From the NCBI GenBank assembly GCA_036023115.1, contig JAYKKT010000056.1, positions 434,001 through 498,000 of the forward strand: a stretch of DNA of 64,000 nucleotides, written 5' to 3'. How positions within the stretch are numbered: the first letter of the stretch is position 1; each line of letters opens with the position of its first letter. A program made the position numbers and the translations under genes. The notes under the pieces are model-generated. The model did no database searches. It saw only the letters and a program-made list of their open reading frames with translations, and was not told the DNA's origin. This DNA comes from Brasenia schreberi (taxonomy: Eukaryota; Streptophyta; Magnoliopsida; Nymphaeales; Cabombaceae). Positions 25,061 to 36,683 of this stretch are shown here, piece after piece.

Positions 25061-25650
25061 TGGAGAAGACAACCCAAACCTCAAGGGAATACAAAGTTTC
25101 CCTTGCCTATCAAGTGATCCATCAAGTGAGAGGGTCATGAAGATGCCCAACTCACCCAAAACTGTGTACCTCTAGGAGAGCCCAAGTCTCATAAAATCGT
25201 CCATCTCCTAAGAACCCCCAAGCATCCAAAACCACCCACCCCTAGGGTTGTGTGTATCCTAGGGAAACCAAAGCATTTTCTCACCCAAACCTTCCAACTC
25301 TTAGGCAAACCCAAGCCAACTCGTGTACATAACCATGTTGTGGACGATACATCATTCTAAGGCCATCCACTTTACCCAAAAATTTCAAAACTTAAGAAAC
25401 CTTGGAATATGCTATTAAACATAGGATATACACCATACCAGGGTCTAGGAGTTAAGAACCAAGGTAGGTTAGAGCCCATCCTACCTCTACCCAACCTAGG
25501 TCAACATGGATTGGGATACACCCCATCCATACCCCCTGAGCTACCACCTAAGACCAATTGGGTCAAGGGTGCCCTAGAACCCACTAAAACCAAAAGCTAT
25601 GGCTTTGACCTCTTGTTTAGAGTGTAATTCATGGTGTTTTCTTTGTAGGT

Positions 25651-26265
25651 TTGATGGAAGACCAATTTTTAGAAAAAAATAAAAAAAATATTTGGAGAAA
25701 CCAAAAAAATCTAAAAAACTTTAAAAGCCCAAAAACATTTGAAAAATCTGAAAATTCTAAAAAGAAAGTCTTTTATGTTCATCCTTCTAGCATTTGTTTG
25801 GAAAAATCCAAAAAAATTGGAAAAATTGAAAATTCTAAAAAGCTTGGCTTTCAAAATCGTGTGCAAGTTCAAAAATCGGGTTTGGCAAAACCCATGTATA
25901 TTCTTAAACCAAAATCATCTCATGTCATTGTGAATAATTTCATTGTGCATAACCCCTCTCTCTTGCATGACCCTTCCCTAGAAATTAAAGCACTTGAGAG
26001 TGATCAAAGCAAAGAGGAAAATCCCCTCATCCATGAGGACGATCAAGCCTATGAGCTTCCTGAATTTCATAGAATCCTTGACTTGGAAAAACCTTCAAAT
26101 TTTGTAGGAGGAGATTTTGTAGATATCAATCTAGGGAGTGAGTCTAACCCAAAGTGTATCAAAATAGGTATTTGTTTGCATGAACATGAAAATGCATCAT
26201 TCATTACATTCTTGAAATCATACATAGACGTATTTGCATGGACTTATGAAGACATGTCAGGATAA
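25651..26265 (+). pseudogene. Gypsy protease-RT linker and RT N-terminus
   Basis: A 204-codon open frame. Its first half is low-complexity Lys/Asn/Ser-rich and presumably disordered. From about residue 130 it becomes the conserved RT entry, with FVDINLGSESNPKCIKIG and FLKSYIDVFAWTYEDMSG. A stop codon follows where the family has Leu-Asp-Pro, so the frame is interrupted rather than naturally ended. Confidence 0.8.
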
Positions 26266-27060
26266 GACCCTAGGATTGTGGAGCATCATCTACCCTTAGA
26301 ACCAAATGCAAAACCCGTGAAACAAAAGCTTAGGAAAATCCATCCCGATGTTCACTCCCAAGTAAAAGAGGGTTTAGAAGATCTTTTAAAAGCCGGATTT
26401 ATAAAACCCATTGCCTACTGTGGATGACTTTCAAATATTGTTTTAGTTCAAAAATCAAATGGGAAAATTCGTATTTGTATCGATTTTAGAAATTTGAACA
26501 AAGCCACTCCAAAAGATAATTTTCTACTTCCAAATATTGATTTGATAGTGGATAGCACTGCAAATCATGAAATGTTTTCTTTCATGGATAGCTATTCGGG
26601 TTATAACCAAATCAAGTTAGCACCAAAAGATCAGGCCAAAACTGCTTTTACCACACCTTGGGGCACATACTGCTACATGGTTATGCCTTTTGGTTTGAAA
26701 AATACCGGTACCACATACCAAAGAGCCATGACTACTATTTTCCATAATCAAATCCATGAGCTCTTGGAAGTATATGTGGATGATCTTTTGGTAAAATAAA
26801 AAATTGATCCACACACATAGAATCTTTGCAAAAGGTTTTCCAAAGACTTAGGCTTTATAAAGTGAAACTAAACCCTCAAAAATGTGTTTTTCGAGTAGAA
26901 TCGGGAAAACTCTTAGGGTTCATGGTTAGCCAAAGGGGCATAGAGGTCGATCCCTCTAAGTGTCAAGCCATCATAAATATGCCTCCACCCTCCAACTTGA
27001 CCAAAATCTGAAGCCTCTAAGGTCGACTCCAAGCAATTAGGAGATTTATCTCCAACTTAG
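26266..27060 (+). pseudogene. Gypsy reverse transcriptase
   Basis: 26,494-26,799 carries NKATPKDNFLLPNIDLIVD, FMDSYSGYNQIKLAP, MVMPFGLKNTGTTYQRAM and the intact active site VYVDDLLVK. After a stop, 26,826-27,011 continues with LNPQKCVFRVESGKLLGFMV and RGIEVDPSKCQAI. Palm motifs are well kept, but at least three stops interrupt the domain. Confidence 0.92.
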
Positions 27061-27119
27061 CAACAAGATGCAAACCTTTCAATAAGCTTTTAAGAAAAGG
27101 AGTTAAATTTGATTGGGAT

Positions 27120-27600
27120 TCCGATTGCCAAAAAGCTTTTGAAAGATTGAAAACTTATTTGGTTAATCCTCCAATTTTAAAACCTCTAAAGCAAGAAAAA
27201 CCTTTATTGCTTTACATTTCCATTCATGCAAATGCATTTGGTGCTTTACTAGCTCAATATGAGGATGATAGTCTTAAGAAGTGTGCTATTTACTATATTT
27301 TAAAAACTCTATTGGCATATGAAAGAAATTATCAAGCCATGGAGAAAACGTGCTTGAGCTTGGTATGGGCTTGGCAAAAGTTTAGACATTATTTCCTAGA
27401 TCATGAAATTTGGATAGTGTCTAAACTTGACCCTATCAAGCACCTCTTTGAAAAACCTATCCTAACATATAGGCTAGGTAAATGGCAGCTCCTCTTAATG
27501 AAGTATGATATAAAATTTCATCACCAAAACTCCATTAAGGGACAAGCCCTAGCCGATCATGTGTGGTTGAGTTACCCCTTGAAGATACATATCCCATACT
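27120..27600 (+). pseudogene. Gypsy RNase H (first)
   Basis: Within 27,147-27,773 the frame reads LYISIHANAFGALLAQ, YERNYQAMEKTCLSLVWAW, RHYFLDHEIWIVSKLDPIKH and GQALADHV. This is the standard gypsy RNase H plus tether. The first catalytic Asp of the usual LY-S-SD/AN--A block reads His-Ala-Asn. Confidence 0.85.
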
Positions 27601-27639
27601 TGATGAAATGCCCGATGAAGGTATCTTTGCAAACGAATT

Positions 27640-28060
27640 TCAAAACCATGTTTTATCCAATTGTTGTAATGAAGATCAAGTATGAAAAATATACTTTGAT
27701 GGGGCAAAGAATCAATAAGGGGCATGCGTGGGAATCATTCTCATATCCCCCGAGAAAGGAGAAATCCCAATAGCATTTCGACTAGATTTTTCATATTCAA
27801 ATAATATGGCTGAATATGAAGGACTCATACAAAGCTTAAAAGTTTTGAAAAATCTAGGGGCATCATATATTGAAGTCTTTGAAGATTTTATGCTTGTTAT
27901 AAACCAAGTTTCAAAAATTTGAAAAGTCAACAATGAAAAACTCATTCCATACCACGAATTGGCCACCCAGTTGGTCGATTCTTTCAAATCATGCACTCAC
28001 TCACATAAGTAGAGAGGACAACGCCATAGCCGATGCCCTTTCCGCTTTAGGGTCATCTCT
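27640..28060 (+). pseudogene. Archaeal-type RNase H (second, Tat hallmark)
   Basis: 27,728-27,922 gives MGIILISPEKGEIPIAFRL, then NNMAEYEGLIQSLKVLKNLG and IEVFEDFMLVINQVS. 27,990-28,060 gives THISREDNAIADALSALGS. These are the G-G-ILISP, AEYE (catalytic Glu) and REDN--ADALS (catalytic Asp) blocks of aRNH. The usual catalytic GDS reads EDF. Frames shift between blocks. Confidence 0.85.
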
Positions 28061-28329
28061 AAAGATCGACCCTACCATGGGCACTCGATCCCTAGAGATC
28101 CTACATTTGCCCACTCCATCCACTCATGATTTAGAGATTTTTCAAAATGGCCAAAATTCAATTCAAAAACCTTAGTTTCAAGATATTAAAAACTTTTTAG
28201 AAAATGGAGGATTTCGCGAATTTGCTTCTTTAAAGATAAAGCTTTTTTTCAAAAAATTTCAACCCGATATGTGATGTTGGGAGGGATTCTTTACAAAAAG
28301 AGTTTTACCGGCATCTTGTTGAGATGTGT

Positions 28330-28906
28330 CGATCTTGATAAGGCTAGTATCATTATGCATGAATTTCATGATGGGGAATGTGGAGGTCATGTCAATGCAT
28401 GAATTCTACATAGAAAATGTTATTTTTGATCCACTTTGAAGCAAGATTGTCATGATCATGTTAGGAAGTGTCATCAATGTCAAGTGCATGGAAATGCCAT
28501 TCATATTCCTTCGTCCACATTGTATTCCATCATGAGTCCATGGCCCTTCACCATGTGGGCATTTGATATCATAGGACCAATTTCACTCATTGCATCCAAT
28601 GGACATAGGTTTATCTTAAGAGCCACCGAATATTTTTCTAAATGGGTTGAAACTACCTCCTTGGCTAATGTCCAAGGACAACATGTAGTGACATTTATTA
28701 AGAAAAATATCTTGGCTCGATTTGGAGTTCCAAGAGACTTAGTGTCGGATAATGGCACCCCATTAAAAAATGAGAAGGTGGAAAAGTTATGTATTACTCA
28801 ACACTTCTCATCATCCTACTATCCTCAAGGCAACGGCCAAACCGAAGCCACAAACAAAACTCTCATAAGCATCATCGAAAAAACTTTAGAAAAGGTTAGG
28901 TCATAG
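28330..28906 (+). pseudogene. Gypsy integrase, zinc-binding and catalytic core
   Basis: Upstream, HEFHDGECGGHVNA and KCHQCQ give the HHCC zinc finger (one stop between them). The 28,436-28,906 frame has the catalytic triad: Asp in FDIIGPI, Asp in VSDNGTP and Glu in GQTEATNKT. The core is nearly intact (156 codons) and ends at a stop. Confidence 0.92.
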
Positions 28907-29086
28907 CATGAGAAGCTAGACGAAGCCTTATGGGCTTATAGAACTTCCATCCATACACCCACAAATGTCACACCACTCGAGTTAGTATATGACACAAATG
29001 TCATACTTCTCATTCATACCAAATTATATTCATTTCATATATCTCTTGCACTCGATTTGCCCATAGAGACCCTATAACAAGCTAGG

Positions 29087-29395
29087 ATGGTTGAGCTTGA
29101 TTTACTTGATGAAAAGAGACTCCTTGTCATGGATCATGCACGTGCATATTGGCAAAGGATAGCCCGACACTATGAAAAACATATGAAGGCTTGCCACTTC
29201 AAAGTGGGAGACCTTGTCTTGAAAACCATCCACCATCATGGCCCGCATCCACTTGGTAAGTGGCGACCCAAGTGGGATGATCCCTATGTTGTAAGAGGGA
29301 TAACCACAAATAATGCATATTGGTTGATTGATATTGAGGAAAGAAATTTAGCAGACCCTATAAATGTCCAATACTTGAAAAAATATTATGTATAG
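29087..29395 (+). pseudogene. Gypsy integrase C-terminal domain
   Basis: Reads KRLLVMDHARAYWQRIARHY, FKVGDLVLKTI and KWRPKWDDPYVVRGIT, ending NVQYLKKYYV. This is the GPF/Y-like tail seen in Tat integrases (pattern 'F--GDLVL------GK--P-W-GPY-V'). It ends naturally at TAG. 28,907-29,086 between the two integrase frames still reads as integrase in another frame. Confidence 0.85.
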
Positions 29396-30240
29396 GGTCT
29401 ACTTTAAGTTCTTTTGAAAAGATTTAAAAAAAATAGGTCTCCTTTTGAATTTCTTGAAAGAATGATCAAAATGGATTACGTGATCCTAAATGAGGGAATT
29501 GATGCGTTATGAAAAGTAGAGTTTTCAAAATCAATGGATAACATTTCAAAAATCTTTGGCTTACAAAATGAGGCATAGTTCAAAATAGTAAAATACTTTC
29601 AAGTGATAGGTGCTATTAGGAAATGGGATATACTTGGCTGAATCGAGTATCCAAAGGGATGTGTTTTTCTCCCACTTCATTTCTCTCCAAAAAAAAAATT
29701 GGCAAAATCAAAAGAAAAGGAAGAGAAACAAAACCTCCAATATAGAGGTCTTCCAAAATGAAAAAGAAAAGAAAAGGGAAAACAAAAACCTCAAAAAAAG
29801 AAGTCCCTTTGAAATGAAAAAAAATAAAAAATCAAAGCTCAAAAAGAGCAATTTTTCATCAAAATTCTCTTGACCTTAAACCACGGGACACTTCAAAAGA
29901 AACAATATGAAAGCCATCTCACTTGGGGAAGCCGACCTTCATAGGCTTCTCCTCAAGCTCACACATCTCATGAGTGAGTCTCTAAACACATACTACACTC
30001 CATTTAAATCACACACCATGCATGCATACACCCATCAAAAGGTCAGCCATGCATGATCATTCTAGGACTAGTGCTTAATATAAGTCAAGTCCTCTTTGAA
30101 AAAAATCCCTTCTTTCACAAATCCAAGAAAAGGATGCTACGAAAGGAGAAAAAGAAATTCGTACTCTCAAGACAAATTTGAGAAGAAAATTCAAAAGGGT
30201 GTTTTCTTCTTTGCCATCATCCAAATAAATTTGGATTAAT
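29396..30240 (+). other. Gypsy 3' untranslated region
   Basis: Very A-rich non-coding stretch between integrase and the polypurine tract. A small Lys-rich open frame at 29,610-29,873 is a by-product of the A-richness. Long 3' regions of this kind are normal for Tat elements. Confidence 0.6.
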
Positions 30241-30244
30241 GCCA

Positions 30245-30256
30245 AATAGGGGCATC
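30245..30256 (+). other. Polypurine tract
   Basis: AATAGGGGCATC directly precedes the LTR start TGTAAACACCC. It would prime plus-strand synthesis. Confidence 0.8.
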
Positions 30257-31137
30257 TGTAAACACCCAAAATGTTTTTTTTAATATATCCCAACATGTTT
30301 TAGAAATTTCAAAACGATGGGCTTGTTTTCTAAAATCCCTGATTTGAATACAGCCTGCGAATTTCATAAAACAAAGATTTTGAAATTAAAGGTTTTTAAA
30401 CTTGAAGTTTCGAAACCAAGTTTTGAAATCAAAAAGATGTTGAGGGAGTAAAGCATGAGAAAATAATGATAAATTTATTAAAGCTTTGCTGAAGATTCAG
30501 GATGAAGGCTAAGTAGGGAATGGGTCAATGGCACGATAAACCGCTCAAGGCAAGAATCAAGCTCACCCATCAAATGGGGATCAAGACAAGAGTGAAGTCG
30601 TGGATGAGCTAAGGAAGCTGAATCCAACATGGGCTAGACCACACCCAAAGAAGACGTGAGTCAAAGTGCTATGGACGAGCGAGAAGAAGTTGAGCTCACC
30701 CACTCAAATCAGATGCATCTTGTGTGGGTTGCACCTAGAAGGATCAACCTTAGGTCGATTTGATAGGGAATGGCATCAAATAGCACCTAGCTAGGTTACA
30801 TTTGATTATACCTAGCCGAACTCACCTTGGCCGAACCTACCTTGGCCGACCTAGCCGAGCTCACCTTGACCAAACCATACCAAAGACTGCATCATGCTAG
30901 ACCGAACCCACTTGGCCGACCTAGCCACATGGGTCTGGGCTCACCTTGGTTAAGGGGATCACCATAAGCCCACATGAAGACATGTGCAGCCTTTGGGAGT
31001 TGGATCAAGACTTGGGCCAAAAAGCAAGTCATGCCCAAATCGAGAGCCACTTCAAGCCTATAAATAGGTACCTTGGGGCTGGGTTTCCAGCATTGAAGGA
31101 ATTTGAAAAAGAGCCTAGGAGAGAGAGGGAGAGCTGC

Positions 31138-31194
<57 letters not shown>

Positions 31195-32481
31195 GAAGGA
31201 GGAACCGTCCCCTCCCAACTCTTTTAAATTCGGTGCCAAGGAAGGCTCCTTTACAAGGTCGATCTTCTTCTCTCTTCTTTAATTTCTTCTTCCTTACTTT
31301 CATTCATTGAAAAGGGGTTGTATTAATGGAGCAATTGACTCCTCCAATGATGTAATAGACAGATATGCTACCTATTTCATTTCGTTATATTTACACCTAT
31401 TACTTGTTTGATTTCAAGTTTTCTCTACCTCTCTATACATTATAATCCCTTATATATCCTAATTCCCTCTATGCTTAAGCTATAGATATATTTCAATTCA
31501 TTTCCTTTAGTCATTTACATTCCAATAGTTGTGATTTGTCTTTAAATTTCGAATGAGATGCATTCATGTATTTTCTAAACACGAAAATTTGTTTTAAACA
31601 TACCGCATCTGCCTGATAATTTATTTTTAATTTCCTATCCTCTGCTCCGAATGATTTGAAACTTTGTACACTGAATCCCCACACATCATCCCACGTCTTA
31701 TAAAGTTTTTAAGAATTTTAGAGTCGTGCAACTACGTAATTAAAATTGGAAAATATCAGATAAATCCATAGTTGAATTTGTAAAACTTGGGTTTACTTCA
31801 ATAGAGCTTGTGTTATCATCTCATAACTTTGTCTTTAGTAAACCAATTTCATTACAACTTATCTTATTGGAAAGTTGACATCCATAGCTTTCCAACAAAA
31901 CCAAGTTCATAAAGATCGAAACTCTGTGCACTGAGATACAAATATTTTTTTAAACCTCTGTATTTCTATCACAGAGCTATTCGGACTTCTGAGCAAGGGT
32001 CATTCCCTGACTTAATTGCAGACTGTTACAACACCAAAATTAGAATAAAAATAGTTTTTGAACCTCCATATGATCCTTTATTCACTAAAATTTTTTTGTG
32101 ATTTTTGGAGATTAGAAGCTATTTAAAAACATCCAAAAATAAGTTTTGAAAACATAACCAGTTTCTGTTTTTCAAAACTTAGAAAATTTTTCTTCCAAAG
32201 ATCTAAGCTCACGAATTTGGTTAAGTCATTTAGAGTTTGAAAAGTGAATTTTAAACACACATCAAATCAAAATCAATCCTCAAGCGTCTAGGTTGACCCT
32301 TGAGCGCCAGTTAAAGAAGGCCTAAGTTGAAAATATCCCACTTCCCTACAATCGCCATTAAAGTCAGAAAATACAACTTTGCTAGTTTAAGTAAAACTAG
32401 CTGGCACGCTCGCGCACGACGTAGTGTGAAAATTTATTTCAAGTCTCTACATAGACTTTGGAGTAAAATTTCACGTCTACA
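30257..32481 (+). repeat. Gypsy 3' LTR, 2.2 kb
   Basis: Runs TGTAAACACCC...CACGTCTACA. It is matched by inverted copies at 60,530-63,417 (complete) and 7,084-7,850 (partial). Shared landmarks include AAACTAGCTGGCACGCTCG near the 3' end and CGTCTAGGTTGACCCTTGAG. A TATA box CTATAAATA lies at 31,058-31,066, followed about 80 bp later by a long GA run. The usual partner LTR at the 5' end of this element is absent. Confidence 0.9.
31143..31191. repeat. (GA)n microsatellite downstream of the LTR TATA box
   Basis: About 24 uninterrupted GA dinucleotides. The same position of the inverted LTR copy (61,858-61,935) carries a CT-rich run, so the tract belongs to the family rather than to this locus. 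Open frames across it are artefacts. Confidence 0.95.
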
Positions 32482-32633
32482 ATTATGAACGCTTGTATTA
32501 CCGATAAGACCAATATTCATGAGGATGGTTATTTTCAAAATATGGTTAGTGACTTTTATTGACAATTGGATAGTGGTTGCTCCATATAAAGTATTTCTAG
32601 CATAAGATAATTTAAATAAGTCAGGTGAAAGAT

Positions 32634-33003
32634 TGTTGAACTAATATCCTAATTTCCAACATAAAGATGAATTATCTAACTTAAAATTTTTTATTAAGAT
32701 AACATTTTCATTTATCTTGAAACTTTCTTATTTCTTGAGGAACTCTTTCGGTCATCAAGGAACTCTCTCAATTCTCAAAAAATATTTTCGATTCTCGAGA
32801 TAGTAGTGCATCGAGAACACCATACCACATTTATGGAATATGTGGTATAAAAGAGTGTCTCTACCTAAGGTTTCAACACACAATCATACAACCCTTCAAG
32901 TTCTCATCATACAAGAAACTCCTTCCATAAAAGCAAAGGTGATTGATATGGGATTGAAAAAAAAGCACACTTCCGCATCAAGGATCAATGACATAACATA
33001 TCA
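32634..33003 (+). repeat. Copia LTR (second copy)
   Basis: Starts TGTTGAACTAATATCC and has a TATA box GTATAAAAG at 32,845-32,853. It is collinear with 23,072-23,418 in the same orientation. It is followed by AGGTATCAAGAGC (33,004-33,016), a primer-site match, so it looks like a 5' LTR rather than a 3' LTR. Its internal region is missing because a hAT-like element follows at once. Confidence 0.8.
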
Positions 33004-33016
33004 AGGTATCAAGAGC

Positions 33017-33391
33017 TAGACATGGTCAGTTCTGAGTATCTAAAATAGGTGGTCCAAAACCCATAGATTTCAGTTTACTTGGAAGCATGAGTCATAACCA
33101 AACCGGTTTTCCCTGTTTTGGTTCATCATTGCCAGTTCCATTATGCTTCCTCTTTCAAACGAACATAGAAAAGGAAAAAGAATTTAAATAAAGTTATATA
33201 AAAGGTGAGAGAAACTAGCAGTTTGGACTATGGTTCTGATTCCATTAGAGGGAGAACTGTGATGAGATAGAGGGATCCCTGCTTCCATTATGGTTCCTAT
33301 CATGGTTGGGCTGGTTCTCATTTTGTACAGTTACATACCAACTTGATTATCTATTCAAACTGGCGGGCTGGTTACAAATGGGTCATGTCTA
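33017..33391. mobile_element. hAT-like miniature element
   Basis: Begins TAGACATGGTCAGTTC and ends GGGTCATGTCTA, so the outer eight bases are inverted repeats (TAGACATG/CATGTCTA). The interior carries AACCGGTTTTCCC, GGTTCTGATTCC and GGCTGGTTCTC motifs in both orientations. It starts directly after the copia primer site. The expected 8-bp target duplication is not obvious. Confidence 0.55.
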
Positions 33392-33723
33392 AATAGAGAA
33401 GAATGGTGAAGCAAGAGCACATGTTGCAGACCTTACTTAATGAGAGATAAACTTGGTGACAGGTCATATGTCAAATAAAAGGACCTAACTTTCATAGATG
33501 GTGACATGTCTATTATTTCCGTTCTACCAAACATGAGCCTTTTCTTATTTCAGTCTTCCACCAGATATGGATTGAATCTTAGTTAACTGTAATCCTTTTC
33601 ATACTTAAGGTGTGTTAGACAAGATCCCTACCAGTACAACAATCAAAATTTTACAAATTGTTAGCATAGTTTTCTACGCATTTCGTAAATACTTTCCTTT
33701 TGAAACTCGATCCTAGACGTGAG

Positions 33724-34051
33724 TGATGTTCCTATGTTTACTAAAACTTAGAATTATCAAAATAAAGGAAAAGAACACGTAGCTAGTGAGAACAGAAAAG
33801 TAAATATAAGGCCTTGGCTATAATTGATAAGAATACTCTTGCCACAAGCAAAACCACAAGGATGGAACCTCACACATGAGGGTAAGATAATCCACAACTA
33901 ACCACCAACAATAAGTTGAAAAAAGAGAAAATTACTAAAAACTCTCATAGTGCAATCTTCAACATTGGCGAAATAAGCCTTGTCCTTATATTGATCTACA
34001 ATCATATCAACACCCATTAGTTTAAGGTTAGTTGTGTTCATACAATATGAC
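33724..34051 (-). repeat. Gypsy 3' LTR remnant
   Basis: Matches 39,047-39,310. Both share AAAAGTAAATATAAG(G/A)CC, GAGTACTCTT/GAATACTCTT, AAAACCACAAGGATGGAA/AAGCCACAAAGGTGGAA and TAAGCCAGAT/ATAAGTTGAA stretches at the same spacing. The region continues beyond the hAT-like insertion at 35,774, where matching to the other LTR could not be followed. Confidence 0.6.
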
Positions 34052-34059
34052 TATGTACT

Positions 34060-35765
34060 TAGAGATGGCCGGTTCAGCCCACAAACCGCATAAAATCGGA
34101 TCTGGTGGTTCTGGTTCCATAATTGTAATCGGACCCAAACATGTCCCGATTCAGTTACGGTTTGTCTATTTGGAAAACCGATCCGAAACCAATTTTGGTA
34201 GTTTCAGGTCCAGTTCTGAATCAAATTACCAGTTTCTATTCTGGTTTTATGACGGTTCCGGATCCGGTTTTATGAAAGTTCCAAATCCAGTTTTGGATGA
34301 TTTCGAATATGGTTTCGAGGCAATTCCAAATTCGAGTTTTTTATGATTTTGAATCAGATTTCAGGGTGGTTCTAGATATGGTTTTTTGAAGGTTTCAAAC
34401 TTCGGTTTTGTGACTATTACAGATCCGAATATGCTTTATTTAGATAACTATACACAATTTAAACTATATGTATAAGAGTCTAAGACTATAAGTTATATAA
34501 GACTATATAAGTTTATAACTATAAGTATTAGTGTATAATGTATTATATGATACCTCTAGTACATTAAAAAGGGTATCATTACATTACATAAGTTCTTAAA
34601 CTTATAAGTATTACATTAATTAATTAATTTATGTATATATAATATATTATATTACAAATTATATGTACACTATGTAGTAGAATAGTAGTAATGTAACTAT
34701 ATAAGTATATATTAATAAATATATGTAATGTAAAAATAAAACTATCTAAGTATATATCATATTACATATATATGATATATGAAATGTATTATAGTATAAG
34801 TATTGCATTATATATAAAATAGTACGATGCTAAACTGAAGTTATAATATTATAAAATATAATACAATATATGTACAAATTCATATAAGATAAAATTGGAT
34901 AAGCACATTGTTGAGATTGGAACAACAAAAACATCCTTTATTATTTAATTTACTTATCCAATTTTATCTTTAATTGCTAAGGATGTTTACGCTATTCTAG
35001 CGCGGTAATATATTAGATGAACACCGTTCTAACTTACAACCAGATAGTTATATATATATTGCATCTTATTATATATTTTATCTTATATGAATTTTTATAT
35101 ATTATATTATCTTTATAATATTATAATTGTAGTTTAACATCATATTTTATATATAATGAAATACTTACATAATTGTACTATATAATACATTACATATAGC
35201 ATATATATGTAATATGCTATATACTTACATAGTTATATTATTATATTATGTATATGTATATTAATATACACTTATATAGTTACATTACTACTCGTCTATT
35301 ACATAGTGTACATATAATTTATAATATAATATATTATGTATACATAAATTAATTAATGAATGTAATACTTACAAGTTATATATAAGAACTTATATAATGT
35401 AACTATACTTTTTTTAGTTTAATATATGTATCATGTATGTATAATATAATACATTATGCACTAATACTTATAGTTATAAACCTATATAGTATTATATAAC
35501 TTATAGTCTTAGACTCTTATATATAGTTTAAATTGTTTAATAGTTATATAATTAAACTGAATCCGGATCTGCCATGAAACCAAATTTGAAACCATTAAGA
35601 AACCAAAATTAGATTCAAAACCATAAAAAACCTGATCCGAATCTATCAAAAATCAGATTTGGAACTGTCGTCGTAGAACTAGAACCAAAACTGGATCCAA
35701 AATCATCTGCTGGACGGTTCAGTTATGGTGCCTGATTGTGAGTAACCCAAAACTGGACTTGTCTA
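34060..35765. mobile_element. hAT-like foldback element, ~1.7 kb
   Basis: Nearly the whole element is an inverted repeat. The left arm (34,060 to about 34,895) pairs with the right arm (about 35,079 to 35,765). Clear pairs include TATAAGAGTCTAAGACTATA (about 34,470) with TATAGTCTTAGACTCTTATA (about 35,502), and GATCCGGTTTTATG-type ends. Outer ends are TAGAGATGGCC... and ...CTTGTCTA. It is flanked by 8-bp TATGTACT (34,052-34,059) and TGTGTACT (35,766-35,773), 7 of 8 identical. Eight-base target duplications and CCGGTTC-rich ends fit the hAT superfamily. There is no transposase, so it is non-autonomous. Confidence 0.85.
34888..34968. repeat. Small inverted repeat in the foldback loop
   Basis: GATAAAATTGGATAAG (34,888-34,903) is perfectly complementary to CTTATCCAATTTTATC (34,953-34,968). 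It lies at the tip of the larger hairpin. Confidence 0.9.
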
Positions 35766-36199
35766 TGTGTACTAAAGCCACCATAAAGTGAGCTCCCTGA
35801 TTTATTACCATTATCTAAGCTTACCACTCTATGGACTCATGCACTATGAGTCACTACCACTACACTTTTCTTTTTTCTTTCCATCTGGTAATCCATAAAA
35901 ACAAGTCCCTCTTGATGTATCTCCTGATTCTTCTTATTGTATGGTTTTTCTAAGTCCATTTTACTTTAATCACCATAAACCCTCAACTATAAGCCTCTCA
36001 AGAGAGCAGCCTCAAAGAGGAAGTCCTAAACCTACCAAGACCCACTGAGTACTTTGGACTTGAGTTTGTAGACATTAAGCATTGAAATTAGATCATACTC
36101 TAATTAAAGTGCATCTGCAACAATGTTGACATTTCCTTTCTTGTAATTAATAATATAAGGAAAGCTCCTCAAAATATACATCCATTTGGAGTGCCTTTT

Positions 36200-36485
36200 G
36201 TTTATTTTTCTTTGCTCCTCTTCCTCCGGCCCCCACAAAAGAAATAAATAAAAGTTTTATTAATTCATGATCAATAGAGTCACAACCTCTTCCTGGAAAA
36301 GATAGTGTTTTCAAGTCTCCAATGCTCAAATTATGACATAAAACTCCTTATAAGTTGAGTAGTTGAAACATGCTTCCCTCAACTTTATACTGAAATAAGT
36401 AATGAGCCACTCTTCTTGCATGATACATAATTCCAACTCCAAATGCATCACACTCTACTTCAAATGCCTTTTAAAAGTTACGTAG
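36200..36485 (-). pseudogene. Gypsy RNase H fragment
   Basis: The minus strand reads AFEVECDAFGVGIMYHARRV, then KLREACFNYSTYKEFY and ALETLKTL. This matches chromoviral RNase H (pattern 'FEVECDASGVGIG-VL-Q-GRP-AYFSEKL---YSTYDKE-YA--RAL'). The catalytic Asp of ECDA is kept and the frame shifts later. Confidence 0.75.
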
Positions 36486-36683
36486 AATAAGATTTGGTGT
36501 GATGCTCAACTTCTGTTTTAATAACTGAAATCTACATTGAGTTGATTATACTTGAGTTCCCCCAACTTCATGTACTCAAACTAATGGAATGGCAATGGTG
36601 CTTAAGCTCTTGGCAAATCTTTGATAGAAAGATGCCAAGTCATGGAAACTTCTTGCTTCTCCAATATTTGTATGAGCAGAACA

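Larger units (their letters stand above)
24790..30256 (+). mobile_element. Tat-type Ty3/gypsy retrotransposon, 5'-truncated
   Basis: The order is protease, RT, RNase H, a second archaeal-type RNase H, integrase, A-rich tail, polypurine tract and LTR. The second RNase H after the normal one is the hallmark of the Tat lineage. No 5' LTR, primer site or gag is present: the protease abuts a copia gag near 24,790. Stops and frameshifts break pol. Confidence 0.9.

Noticed and set aside
29610..29873. Lys/Asn-rich 87-codon open frame
   Set aside because: It is a product of the A-rich 3' untranslated region of the gypsy element.
30892..31303. Open frames with long Ser-Leu or Arg-Glu runs
   Set aside because: They translate the (GA)n run of the gypsy LTR, in a transcribed but non-coding part.
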